DNA from: Polytrichum commune
Taxonomy: Eukaryota; Streptophyta; Polytrichopsida; Polytrichales; Polytrichaceae
Assembly: GCA_950295325.1 (NCBI GenBank)
Contig: OX485808.1
Span: 14,012,501 to 14,076,500 of the forward strand
Direction: 5' to 3'
DNA length: 64,000 nucleotides
Part shown: positions 22,220-34,589 of the stretch, in pieces
Layout: each line of letters starts with the position of its first letter
How positions within the stretch are numbered: position 1 is the stretch's first letter
The notes under the pieces: model-generated
Databases searched by the model: none
What the model saw: the letters and a program-made list of their open reading frames with translations, nothing else
What the model was told of the DNA's origin: nothing
Position numbers and translations under genes: made by a program

Positions 22220-24640
22220 ATACATATGTCATTTTGTGCTCTGCAAATGTCGTTATTCACCTCCTGTATGTGCATAAGGAATAAGAAAACAATACATTTG
22301 CTCTTAGTAACCTTGTATATTTACGAGGAATCTAGGGGGTTAAATTTTTTTCACATGTTCTCTTCTGGCCCTTTCAACTGCATTCAGTTGTTGTTCACTA
22401 TGTCAAGTAATGTAAATTACTACTTCAAGTAAAGCTGTCCAATACAACTTGCCTTGTGGTATTCTGCCTGTATGTGCATCAGGAATAAGAAAACAATACA
22501 TCTGCTCTCTCTCTCCCTCTCTCTTCCTCGCCAAGAGTGAATGTTCAAGCGGAGTTGGCAGCAAAATCTCACAGAAAAAGAGTGAAGGCTGGGAAGTAGC
22601 ATCACCGTGCTCACAAACCCTGCCACCTCCTTCCTACCTCGTCACTGCCCCCGCCGTCGCCACCACCACCGATTATGACTTCAGCTCCGCCTCCACCTGG
22701 CCAGGTACGTTCATCGACCTATGTGCCTTTTTCTCCCCTCTCAGTTTGGTCACTCATCATTAGGCTCAGGAATCTACAAAATTGGTGACGAATCGCCTCG
22801 GTTTGACTCTTTAGTGTTTCAAGATGTGTGACGAACTCGTGATGGTGGCGGGAACTTGTTGGTGGAGTGCGATCGCATCAATAGGTTTCTTACAGCCGCC
22901 GCGAATGTTAGAAAGAGAGACGCTCCCGTGCTGTGGCTACCCGTCCAGGTTGCGAGAAGGTTGAGTTGTGGTGGCTACATATGTATTCTGTCCCAAGGTA
23001 ATTTCGCAGCTTAGGGGGATTGCATCAGTGGAAATTTCCGGGGAAGTCGATTGATCGCGATTAGGGAGGAGCCTGTTGTGCACCAGTGGATTACTTGCAG
23101 CCGCCGTGAATATTAAAATCTTGCACGTTATATTTTGAGACGGCGTGTTAGGAGATATCCTTCCCTATTCTGGCAACACGTTCAGGTTACGAGATGGTTA
23201 AGATGTGGTGACAGCAGATGCATTCTGTCTTAAGGGAATTTAGCAACTCCCCAATGTTAGGCACACGTCAAGGCCAAATTTCTTTTACCTTGGCCCTCCA
23301 ATGTCCATTTCAAACCTAGTGTTTTCGAACGTGGGTGGCCTGCACATGATACCTCTAATAAGCAAAACGAAGTAGAATATCCCTGTGAATTGGATGTCCT
23401 AGCCAGAGAGAGACACAGAGAAGTTTGAAATCCCAAAAGTAGCAATCACCTTCCTCTGCTCTCCAACTTGAGTTTTTCCTTACATACTAGTCTATGCGAG
23501 CACAGATAAATCCAAGTCATTGGCTTTAAACAAATAAAATTCAGAAACAACTGAATTGTTGGGTAAGCAGAAGTGAGTTCAGAGCCTGCCTCCATCCCTC
23601 TGCACAATTAAATACCCATAACACAATGAATATGAAGAGTGGTCTTTTCATCTGCCAGGGAATTTTGCTTGATTTACGTGCAAAAATTGCCCACATCGGA
23701 ACTGTATGCACAAAAATCGTAGTATACTTGAGTGCCACGAATCCCCGGCCAACCTCTAATCAGCTTATACGCCGTGCATGTACATAACGAGATTACGATG
23801 CAGAAGTGACACCCCTCTTGGAGACCTACAACTGAAAATTCATTCTTGGATCCTTTCTGCCACAAATAGCCCCAACCAAGACAATGGCCTTTTATTGGAA
23901 TTAGCTGGAGCTTTTTGTAATTCCTATGACCTTCATTCCTGACAACGGAACATGTTTCTCTGCACTTTAGGTCTACGACTTTGACGTCATCATTTGGCCC
24001 TTTCAATGCCTTACAAGCAAGCGTCCGGGAGATCACCAGGGCATTCATTATCGAGTAGTGGTGATATCCATGCATTATTTTAACTAAGGGTTCCTGCATC
24101 ATCACAAAGTTGACAATGTGTTGACGAGACCTTTAGACTCAAGAGTCTCAGGTAGAACTCCTGTCATCAATGTGTTTGTGACATGATATCTGCTAATTAT
24201 GTGTTGTAGAAAATTTAAAAGCTTTTCTAATGCTTTGAACTCTGGACACAGAACTTTCCAGTGTCAATCTAGAAGTGTACAAATTCTACAGCAGGGTTCA
24301 GTGGATGTTATTTGGTCTCACAATTTAGAGGTATATGATAACATCATCATGTTTGCAGGTGCGATTGTTGACCTCGTAATTATGTGAGGTATCAGTAATG
24401 CAGGTGCTGGGCACAAATTTGCATCAAATCTGCTCTTTCTGAGGAGGTGTAGAAAGACTGAGAGGAAAATGGGAGAAGAGAGATTTTATCTATTTACCTC
24501 TTGAAGTTGAAAAAGTGAAGAAGCGATTTTGAAGAGTGTGTTCATGCTATCTAATGTTGTGTTTAAATTCCATGTGCAGGTCGATGAAACTCTCATTTGT
24601 ATTTGAAAACTACACTAAATATTGTCTTTAATGTGACCAA
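22220..24640. other. Interior of CACTA 1 between divergent genes
   Basis: No confirmed gene. A CT microsatellite lies near 22,503. A minus-strand open frame at 23,674-24,105 reads HHYSIMNALVISRTLACKAL, GHCLGWGYLWQKGSKNEF and WPGIRGTQVYYDF; it is not recognised. By analogy with CACTA 2 it could be a captured host exon, but this cannot be shown. Confidence 0.35.
22870..23245. repeat. Diverged tandem duplication, about 160 bp units
   Basis: Two units around 22,875-23,010 and 23,085-23,245 share, in order, TTACAGCCGCCG/TTGCAGCCGCCG, a GAGACG block, ATTCTGTC and AAGG-AATTT, with about 25-30 percent divergence. No coding frame runs through them. Confidence 0.55.
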
Positions 24641-24829
24641 TTCTATTTGTCTTACTCAATACTTCTTCTAAGTTGTCCGTGTAGTGTCACTGACACTATA
24701 CGCATACGGTTTCAATATTTGACATTCCTTGTGGTGTTTGAAAACAGTTTTGTTGCGCTCTTCGTACGCTTGAAGTTGCACCGAACTTGCTTCGACCTCT
24801 TCAATATTCGACCCCTACACACAATGGAG

Positions 24830-27800
24830 AGCTTATGGCATGCGCAATGACTTGTGATTCAAAACGTGCGATTCAAGAGGAGATCGAATACGAGCGACTA
24901 AGGCGTCAAAAAATTGAAGCCAACACCAGAATGTTGGAATCCTTGGGGCTTCTTGCATTAGCGGCGGCGGTTAAACCGGCAACTAATTTGAAAAGGCAAA
25001 CTTCCATCCTTGTTGGTGTCTTGGTGATTTTAGTCTACATTAAGAATTGTTGTGGCTTAAAACTTATCACCGTAATTTGTCTCCCTTACCATAGTTCCTT
25101 TGTCGCAGCTACCCAACTCACATCAAATTATTATGGAGAATAAGTTGAAAAACTTACTTAGTGGAATAGCTACATTGTGCAAAGAAGACATGAAGACATT
25201 ATTTTTAGAGGTTTCCCAATTCCCTGCAATCAATGCTTCTATGCTAGCAAAAATGCAAGAGTTGCTAGCTAATACATTCGAGGATTCCAGGACAACAATC
25301 TCCGATTCCCTTCAGCCACCTAGGAGGAGTTCAAGGTTGTCAACCTTACCATCAATCTCAACGCAAATAGAGGCAAGAGAGAGTAGCAAAGAAGATGGTA
25401 TGTCCAGTGAGCATCCATGTAAATTTGATAATGATGTAGACTATGCCTTAGATTCATAAACAGAAGAGGAAGAAAAGGAGCACAGAAAACCCCTTGCAGT
25501 CCAAGCCAAACCGGTAAGTAATCTGATTCTATGGCTGCATGTCATTTCTATCTTTGTCTGCTTTAAGTTGTTCAATTCCATGCATTGAACTTAAACAGAA
25601 ATCAATAAGTACTGTGAGTGTTGTTGTATGTACTATACGAACTCCTAATAGTCAATCAAAGTTGTACATTGTAATCTTTACCCAGTCTGGTGGGATTGTA
25701 ATTGTAATTTTGTGGAGTTGAACATCAGTACGTTTAGTTGTGCACATTCATATGCATGGTTGAACACTACTACACACAGTTGAACATCACTATGCACAGT
25801 TAAATGTTACTATGTACCCTTAACTATGCACAGTAAAGCATTGCTATGCAGTGGTGGATGTTACTATGTACAGTTAAACATCAGCGTGTATAGCAAAAGT
25901 AGGTTGTCGCTTTACATAAATGAGACTATTTCTTCAATTCTTTTGCAGACAACAAACAATCAAAGAATCTGGTCTCAAGGAAGAAGAAGATGGCTTCACC
26001 TTGTAGGGGAAAGAGAAAATTACCCATTGATGATCTTGGATATTGGGAGGAAGATCGTGAGAATGAAGAGGATGAGGAAGAGGAAGGTGAAGCTTTTGAT
26101 TGGAGCAAGCCAATTCATATAGAGGAGGGGAGAGATTATGTCCGGGTACGAGGAAAGAAATAACAACGGGATGATCATGTTCCTCCCAAAGATGATTTTG
26201 CAGCCAAGCTCCCTTTGGAAACCATGAAACGGGAATTGGCATTGACATCACGCCTTCACTCGGCGAAGGCACATAGTAGTGATGAAGAAGAAGATGGACT
26301 CGGCGAAAAATGGATTGTAATGCGAAGACCATCAACACATAACTCGCAAATGAAGACTAAGAGGAGGGCTGCCAATAAAGCATGTCGGGAATAATTTGAA
26401 GAAATAGTAAGGAAGGGAAAACAAAGATTTGTGGTGGATCTTGACGATAACGGTACATACTTTCCAATCCATTATATTTCCAATCTTCCTTAGATGTTTC
26501 CTAGACATGTAATACTCTGAATTATCATGTAATAATTTGTTTCATTTGAAGCTAATGTGGTTATGTTTTAAATATGGGTTGTGGCTGATATAGTTTTTTT
26601 TTTTTTTAAAGGATTTTCTAGCCGGGTGTATAGGCCGCAATGGCTTAACGCCTTGCGCGGCTACTCCAGCGATCTGGACTGGAGTGTTGATAACATAAAC
26701 GATCAGCATGAAACGGCTCTCGACAATATTTACACGCGAATGAAGGAGAACTTGGAATATCGCGGTTTGAAAGGAAAACCAAAAGTCTTAAGGTACGAGG
26801 TCTTTAAAAGCAACAAAGGCCAACAATTGTAGAGCAAGAGAGCTCAAATGAAGAGACGCATACTGAAAGGTATGGGAAAACCAGAGATTATCTATTTGGA
26901 TCACTGGTTGAACATGGTGGAGTACACTCGTGACCCGAAGAATATTAAGCAGGTGAATGTTATGCGGGAGGTAAAGAAATGTGTTAAGAAGGTATCTACG
27001 TTTGGCCAATCCGAGGGGGAAGTGCGAGCTAGGTTGGTAAATTATCGTCTATTTGTTGTTTCATTAAACTACAGTATACGAGGATGTATGTTTGTCGGAG
27101 GTTTATTGCTCACGAGCTACATACGTGCAAGCCTCATAATTGAACAGAGACCTCCGCCAAAATGAGATTGAGGTGGAGTTTGTTAGGGATAAGAACACAT
27201 CACGTTCGAAAAGTGGCCGCCCAACGTCTTCCACCGTGTCGAGGGTGAGGGGTTATCAATGCTCAATATGAATGCAAATTCGGAATATCTCCGCATATAA
27301 GCCACACGGGCAATGCAGGACTTGAGGAGGTGAAGGTAGAGGTAAGTGCTTTAGATGAAAATTCAACACAATGCAGAGTTCGCTAAATACGGTGATGGCG
27401 AAGCTTGGTATCACGGTGGAAAAAATGACAAGCGCACTCTCACGTGAAGACCAACTTTCCAATGTTGATACAGGAAGGTCAAAATCCCGTAGAAATGTGT
27501 CTCTCTTGCACGCTCAATGTCAAAAAAACCTATAAACAAATTACTAGACTTTAGTAGTGCAGATGAAAAATCCATCGTATTAAGCACAGAGATCCCTTGC
27601 GGGTCCTAAAAAACCTCCTCATTGCATGAGGAGCCTGAATATGTATGGAATTTGGTGTGATCCATTTGGGAAGTATGGAATTCTACAATTTATATATACG
27701 TTATGTAAATTCATTGTTTTCTAATTTCAAAGCATCGTGTTTAGAATTTGAATTGCTTCATTGGATGTGTGTATTTAATGTGGTTAATGGAAGTTGTTAT

Positions 27801-28992
27801 GAATATGTACAAGACATTTTTAACGGTGCAATTCAATCAATTGGAAGGCCATCATCAAACGATGATGTAAAGACGCACGAAGGGGATGTAAAAATAAAGA
27901 GGGGACCTAAACCCAAACGAATATGACTGAATGAAGGCGAAAATTTGACTTTGGAGGCGATGCCAATGTTGCAGAAAGGTTACGTTCTCACGAAGGGGGG
28001 TTGCATTATTCCGAATGTTTATGCTAAGTCATATTGTTATATAAACATTACTCCACATAATGAAGTATCATTGTATGAAGTATGAAATATTGGCCATTGT
28101 CTTATTTATTTACTATCATCAGTCACTGACACTTACTACGTATAGTTATTGGCCTCCCACATAGTTGTCCGCGATTACTAGAAGCAGTAATATGACATAT
28201 GTAAAGTCCTGGAGTGTTTAGACATTAGACTTGGATTTAAAGAGTTGTACATTTCTGTAGGAAGTGGAGCATATCAAGAAGCAGGGATAGAAAATTCTAA
28301 AATTAAGGCCAAGCCTACAATTATTCAACCAAGTCTTTATTTGAATTTTGTTGAATTTGCCAATATTGGATCCATTGATAGGAAATCGTAAACGTTCGGC
28401 CATGTCTAGTCTTACCTTCGCTACATCAGTTTACAATGCATTAATCAATGTAAGGCTAAAACAAAGAAATTGAGGTCTAACACATTAAAAAAATGCTCGA
28501 AGAAAATAGAAAAATAAGGAGACAAAGAATTGGTGGATAAACGTCAAGGTGTTAAACCTCCCCTTGTCACGAAGGCTTCAAAGAAGACTAAATCCCCAAA
28601 TGAATTGGTGAGCATATGTTATCGAACGTGCAGTATGAAATAATTGTAAAATACGCAATCCTAAAATAATATATTGTTAACACTAACATATGGTTGTTGC
28701 AATTGTGCAGACTCGTGGGGATGTGGTATACTTGTGTGGCTATGAAGAGGAGGATTCCAAGGCGACATTCATTGGAAAATGTGTTATTCATAATATAGCA
28801 GGTGGGATGTTGTACTCAAAGGTGATTGGCAAGTTGTACGTTTCATTGACAATCACAGAGTCATATCAAGATAACTATTCTCTACTTGAACCCCTCACTG
28901 GAGATGACCCTCAAGTCACTACAATTGGCCAAGCAAAAGGCCATTACATTCTTTGGCCAAGTGATTATATAAGGTTGTGTGCGGCTACGTGA
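24830..28992 (+). pseudogene. TNP1-like (Transposase_24/Ptta) gene of CACTA element 1
   Basis: Plus-strand exons in order: IEYERLRRQKIEANTRMLES (24,880), LLSGIATLCKEDMKTLFLEV through TFEDSRTTISDSLQ (25,140-25,459), an acidic stretch after MASPCRGKRKLP (25,992) with stops, then SSRVYRPQWLNALRGYSSDL and YTRMKENLEYRG (26,610-26,830). KRRILKGMGKPEII and YLDHWLNMVEYTRDP with NIKQVNVMREVKKCVKK follow (26,848-27,040), and a final GDVVYLCGYEEEDSKATFIG block with YILWPSDYIRL (28,709-28,990) resembles DUF8039. TNP1-type proteins bind subterminal repeats of CACTA elements. At least four stops make it non-functional. It is the counterpart of the gene at 62,547 onward. Confidence 0.72.
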
Positions 28993-30064
28993 GTGTGGAG
29001 TGGATTTGTGAACCTATGTTGATTTTCAGACATTTATCCCTATGGAATTCAGTGTTTACCATTGTTAGTAGCGATTTCTAAAACATCCTTGACATACTAT
29101 TGTATAAATATAATTTGGTTTTGAACATCATAACCATGTTTGTATGAGTGCATTTGGTAGATAACTGTATTATGGATTACATTGTATCTTGTAAATGAAT
29201 GATACTACTTACCAGAGTGAAGTAATAAAAAAATATATGACTCCACACAGTGATCCTAGTATAATAAATGGAAATATAATGGGTATGTCATAAACATGTG
29301 ACTATGTTAAGTGAACCCCATGTTACTCGTTATAGTAAACGCACTCATTTGCATTCAAAACATGGCACTTGGTAAAGTCATATACACTTCACTACTAGTA
29401 ATACATAATAAAGACATACGACAACCACATGACCTCACAACGTATGCCAGAAACCGCTGGTTGATGTAAACATTATTCCACTTAGTAAAGAAGATATCAC
29501 GACATGAAGTAAGAAATATATGCCATTGTTGTATTTATTTACTGTTAGCAGTCACAGACGCTTACTACGTAACGTTATTGACTTCCCACATTGTTGTCCG
29601 CGATTACGGGAAACGATAATGTGGTAAAATTAATTCAACTAATCTTCGTCACGTGGAAACATATTTGTTTCAACCATATTGTTAACGTTGACTACTAATT
29701 TGGAATGTATGTATATGCATTACACATGATATAACTTTGTGTAGTGAAGTGCAAACACCATACATGACTGGTACCAGTGCCATGAGTCCACTAGGCTTAG
29801 TTATATGGACATGTGTCTCATCTTACTTATATTGACGAGATGTAGTGAAGTAGGACATGACTTTATGAAGTAAAGTACGCGGAGCACCCCAAACTTCACT
29901 GCCATTGGAAATGTGTCCATTGGGAACGTCTTGTCCGACATGATTACGACCATGCTTTACTGCTTGTCTGAAGCGACTGGTCGTTTTCCACGGCAGTATA
30001 GTCATAGTTTTCTCACTTGTAGAAGTTGAAAAACCCAGTTGTAAAAGATGTGTTTTGTTGTAGT
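28993..30064. other. Subterminal region of CACTA element 1
   Basis: Noncoding and AT-rich. Short motifs such as GTGAAGT, GTAGTCA-like and GGAACGTCT recur, as in the left subterminal region (16,105-16,330). It contains no gene. These repeats are the likely transposase/TNP1 binding zone. Confidence 0.5.
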
Positions 30065-30238
30065 GGGAGCAAATCAAATCATGCCTCACGAAGTCAAAGA
30101 AGACGTGGTACCCACTTACTAGAGATTTGATGGTCAACTTCATCTTCAGTGTAAGGATCTCATTTCCTTCTGGTTTCTTCCTTATCCGCAATCACTTCAT
30201 TTGAGAGTTTAGTTTTGATTGTTTGCTTCATTCTTCAG

Positions 30239-33200
30239 AATGACATAATCCAAGTGGCTAGCGAGGTTGGGCAGTTATACTTGCAAGAGGTGGATGAAAG
30301 CGTGCATAGCGATTCAGGCCTCCAGGAATATGTTGACAAGGCTATTGCTAAGAAGAAGAAGGAGTTATTCACCTACTTCAACAAAGCCCAATCAGTTGCT
30401 AATCCAGCGGTAGGGCAGGGCTTCATGGAAGAGGTTGCTGAATTTTACTTGGATTTTGATTTCGACTCTAGACCTTAGCTCTGCCTCTGCTGATGCATTA
30501 TTTCTTTAGACATGCAGATTATTGCGCATTACAGTGCACATGTTGCTGCCAAAGTTGAGATGTCACTGGAAAAACTGCAAATGGTGGCAACTGCAGCGGT
30601 TGAGCCCAAGTACAAAGTGCGTTGGCTCAAGTAGTGGAACAGTTCAGAAACTGTTCGAAAGGACCTCAGGTTTCCAAAGTACCCTACTGGAGACGACACG
30701 CTGAAGAAATGGATGGACCGTGTTACTCTTTGGGCAGGGATAGAGGAGAGTGTCACTCAAGAGCTTGTTGGTTACATAACACTAGTGGGTGGGGTTGATA
30801 AGTCCAAGGATGTAGAGAGTCTTGAGGACTACATTGACACTTGGCGGATTTGCCTTTGGGACAAGGCATTTCACTCCCTCTTATATGGTTTTGATGCACA
30901 CAATAAATCCCTTGTGTTTGATAAAGTCAAGGATGGGGATTTTCTTGTGAAGTGGCTTTGCCTCAGGTATGAGTTAGTTATTTATTCATTTCATTACATT
31001 TTTTTTTCAATGCCGATGGCTGCTTGCGGTTTTGCTTTAGTGTGATGCTATGTGTGCCTTGCTCATTCATGTTTTTTTACCAATCTCATCTAGTGCCTTT
31101 TTGCTGAATTTTGAAGGTATATGAAGCACGTGCTCTTTAAAGCTGGGGCAATTCAGAAGCTACCTCCTTGTGTGCAGGGGTGGTGCGATTCTTCTTCACC
31201 GACCTTCATCTTCTCAAACGCACAGAAGAAGAACTTCAGTAGAGAGTATCTCATTGAATGTTACTGGTACATCGAATGTCCTAAGGGCTTTGTGCCTGAC
31301 TCGGAGTCTGAGATCAAGAAATCCTTAACTGTCACACATGATCTCCCTAATGATGATGATGCACAAGAAGTTGAAGAAATTGTTGCTCTTGAAGTTTCAC
31401 CTACCTTGGATGGAGAGAAGTCTTCTGGTAAGAAGAAGCTTGCTGCAAAGACTTCAATAATTGGAGTGTCCAAGAAGAGTAAAGCGATTGTTGCTTCAGT
31501 GGTTGCCACTGGATCTGCCACAGTTGAAAACACTTTGATGGGCGAAGCTGATAGTGAGCCCCTTCTACTCACTCAGAGCCGTGTGAAGGTACCAACTCTT
31601 CCATCTCTGTCTCATCATCCTTATTCTGAGAGCAGACCGCAAGTCCTTGTCATCAACGACTTCATTCTTAAGCAGCAGCGGTTCTTTCATGAGGTGCGCA
31701 AATTTGTTGTATCATGCTCTCCTTCTCGCTCATGGAGAATCCACGGCGTGCCTTCATTGCGTGGAGGAGCTGACTTTGTGATTGCAGACTTACCGGAAGG
31801 TCTACCGGTTCCAACTGCCTCGGTGCCATCATCAGTAGTACCCACTTGATATGAGAAGAGTGAAGACTACTTGCAGGAGTTGTTTGATTTTGCAGATGAG
31901 ATTCTACACGATAATGGTGCCTTGTTATTTTTTTCCATTGATAATGGAGAGTTCCTTGAGGACATTGAGAGGTTTTATGATTCTTTTCGCTTTGTTGTGT
32001 GCAAAGAGTGGATGGGGGTCAATCTCTTGCCCATTAGCTCGGCAAGGATTCCCAATACCATCACGAAGAGATTCAATATCCTTCTTCTCAAGCGGGTTTC
32101 GCGGCCCGAGGACTTCGTGTCTTGGATTTCTACATTTTCCATTCGTTATGTACCAGAGTTCAGGGAGGTCACTTCATTGTCAAGTTGACACCACGTGCGG
32201 ACAAAGTTTGCTACCCCTATATTACATGCCATATATAATTTTAAAATTTATGATATTTTTTCTACATATACATAACCATTGATAGTATTTTTTTGCATAT
32301 TTTTTTGAAATGTTTAGTCATATTTTTTTTAGTAATTGTTTTAGTTCAATTCTGTGTCATTCTAGTTAGAAACGGTATGTTTTATGAAAAAAACAAATCA
32401 TCAAATTTAGTTACCACTTTTAACTATGTCATAGGTACTGTGTATATCTACTCATGGAAAAAATTTGATAAAATTTTGACCCATTTTTGTGGTGCAACTT
32501 ACCAAAAGAAGATTTTTTTTGGTCGCACGTGGTGTTCAACTTGACAATGGAGTGATCCCCCCGTGGGTGGCGCAGGATGTGGACGTTGGCCTCAACGACA
32601 CATTGATTAATTTCAGCACCAATCCTCCATGGATGGTGCTCGACCGTGGAGAGGCCCAAGAGAGAAGGATGAGTACTTCTTTTCATGCCTCATTATGGCT
32701 CTAACCACAGTCGGGGACTTGGTTATTGATGTTGCAGCTGCCACTGGTATGAATTTCACTTCATTGATGTCTTTGATCTGAATTCAAACTAATCACTTTG
32801 TGAATATGGTACTTATTACAAATTGTTGATTTCTTTGTAGGCAATTTTATTCGTGCTTGCAAGAGTACTGGCAGGCACTTACTGGGCCTGAAGAGTGACA
32901 AGAAGTTGTTTGGGGTTGTTCTTCAGCCTATGATGTCTATTGCTCCACCACCTCCACCTCCTCAAGCCCTTGTAGCAATTACAAAGAAACCAAAGAAGGT
33001 TGCTGCAGTGAAGCGACGTCGTGTTGAGGACTCTGAGTAAGTAAGTACCGCTTACTCTTTTTATTTCATTGGTCAATATTCATAGTTTTTTTAGAACCAT
33101 GATATCACTTGTGCCTAAACTCTTTAAAATGTTCCAATATTGCAGAGACTATCCTAGTCCAGCTAAGAGTTGGAGACTCCCTTCGTATGCAGAAGAAATT

Positions 33201-33431
33201 GCTAAGATGCAAGCAGTACATGCATCTCCATCTCTCCAGTCAAATGCCTCTCCGAAGTATAACCCTCGTGTTTTGAAATTCTTGCATGTTGTTGCAGATG
33301 TTGATTTTGAGATTGGCTTGACTGACACTCAAGCCAGCCCTAGTGATTTTGTTGGTGGTTATATTTCTCTATCCACCAGCTTTGTTGGTAACGGTTTGAT
33401 TTATGTGGATGATGAGGCTATTAGTGAATAG
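30239..33431 (+). pseudogene. Spliced gene for a permuted methyltransferase-like protein, damaged
   Basis: Proposed exons: 30,239-~30,478; 30,518-30,966; 31,117-32,167; 32,617-32,746; 32,841-33,036; 33,146-33,431. The last four junctions keep frame with GT-AG sites. The protein has an N-terminal unknown region (EDYIDTWRICLWDKAFHSLL), a motif-IV-like GGADFVIADLPEG, a strand-helix block DEILHDNGALLFFSIDNGEF, and then a motif-I-like TVGDLVIDVAAATGNFI followed by GRHLLGLKSD. Motif IV before motif I is the order of beta-type N4/N6 DNA methyltransferases, where the motifs read DPPY and D-x-F-x-G-x-G; both are altered. A basic tail (KKPKKVAAVKRRRVED) follows. Stops at 30,632 (TAG) and 31,847 (TGA) break the frame. 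It lies 170 bp from the right end of CACTA 1, which may have removed upstream exons. Confidence 0.55.
32161..32565. mobile_element. hAT-like MITE, copy 2, within an intron
   Basis: About 405 bp and close to the MITE at 18,334 throughout (CATTGTCAAGTTGAC near the left end, GTTCAACTTGACAATG near the right). Left terminus is CAGGGAGG rather than CACGGGG, and no 8-bp duplication is visible. With the predicted donor at 32,168 and acceptor at 32,616, almost the whole intron of the methyltransferase-like gene is this MITE. Confidence 0.8.
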
Positions 33432-33685
33432 ACCTCAGTTCTATTTTTCTCAACCAGTCAATCATATCTCCAATCTGGACAGCCATTCATATGGGTACTT
33501 TTATGTTTTCAAACTGTGTTAATCTCATTTTTACCACTGAATTACAACTGTAATCAATCTTTGCCTATGGTACATCCATACCCTAAACCCTCGCATGAAA
33601 CATGCATGAGTTATATGTTTTTGAGAGAAATTAGAAAAAATTAGTATGGCTGTAAAAATGAAAATAAGCAACAAAGAATTGAAGA

Positions 33686-34290
33686 GTAGAAGTCTTTGAG
33701 AAATCATGAGAAGAGAGAAAAATAAAAATTAAGATAGATAGGGCATTGATGTTATCCAAAGAGTTAATCATTAGAAGAGATCATTGACAAATAAACAACC
33801 CAAAAGTGAGTTTTCTCAAAAGGAAAAAAAATAGAAAAAAATCAAGAATGTTAAAATTTTAAAAAACAATGGACAATGGATTTTAAAATTTTAAAAATTA
33901 GAAATGGCAAATGAAAAAAAAATGATAAGATAAAAAAATTGAAGGTAACAAGTCTTTGAGACTGAGAAGTGAGGAAAATAAAAATTGAAGATGAAAGGGC
34001 ATAAATGTTAACAGAATTGTTAATGAATAGAAGGGATGATTCACAATTGAACAACCAAAAGAATTAGGTTTTTATAAGAAATAAATTAAAAAAATGTTAA
34101 TAAAAAGAAATTGAACAAAAAAATTAATAAGTCTTTGAGAAGTCTTTAATGTAAATAAAAAATAGTTTAAGATTGATTGGGCATGGATGTTAATCATTTA
34201 GTAAATAAATAAAAGACATGAGTGACAAATGAACAATCACAGAAATTTTGATTCTTACAAGGAAAATGGATAAAAGATATTGAGATAGAT
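33686..34290. repeat. AT-rich diverged tandem repeat, three units
   Basis: Units begin AAGTCTTTGAGA near 33,688, 33,949 and 34,131. Each continues with AATAAAAATT/AAATAAAAAA, GGGCAT-x-x-ATGTTA, a short AGAAG/AAGACATG block and ACAAATGAACAA. Spacing is about 260 and 180 bp, with internal poly-A tracts. The plus strand is strongly A-rich. It holds no gene and separates the methyltransferase-like gene from LINE A. Confidence 0.65.
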
Positions 34291-34589
34291 AAGTGAAGGC
34301 CGATGCGTGGCTCTTGAACTTTAACATCATCATGACGTCAGCCCTAATTGATGCATAGAAATTGTGATGAACCTTAAACCCTAAACCAAAGCGGTGGAAA
34401 CATGTACAAAGATTATATTTTTAGATTGAAAATCCACATTTATACATATCAAAAGTTTAAATTAGTAATAAAGTTGTCAAAAGATTCCACGGTTATAGGA
34501 GTTGATTGATCTTAAAATGGCATTCCGAATGTCTATTTTCTGCTCTCCGCTCTCTGCTCTTTGCTCGCATACGACCTTCCCCCCCCCCC

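Larger units (their letters stand above)
16081..30065. mobile_element. CACTA (En/Spm) element 1, about 14 kb
   Basis: The left end reads CACTACAACAAAACACGTCT. The right end, reverse complemented from 30,065, reads CACTACAACAAAACACATCT, so the terminal inverted repeats match over about 24 bp with one difference. GGAACGTCT and GTGAAGT motifs recur in both subterminal regions, as expected for TNP1-type binding sites. Inside are DUF4216, DUF4218 and tnp2 on the minus strand, and a TNP1-like gene on the plus strand. The 3-bp flanks (TAA and GGA) do not match, so the target duplication is mutated or the element has recombined. Every gene in it is broken. Confidence 0.85.
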
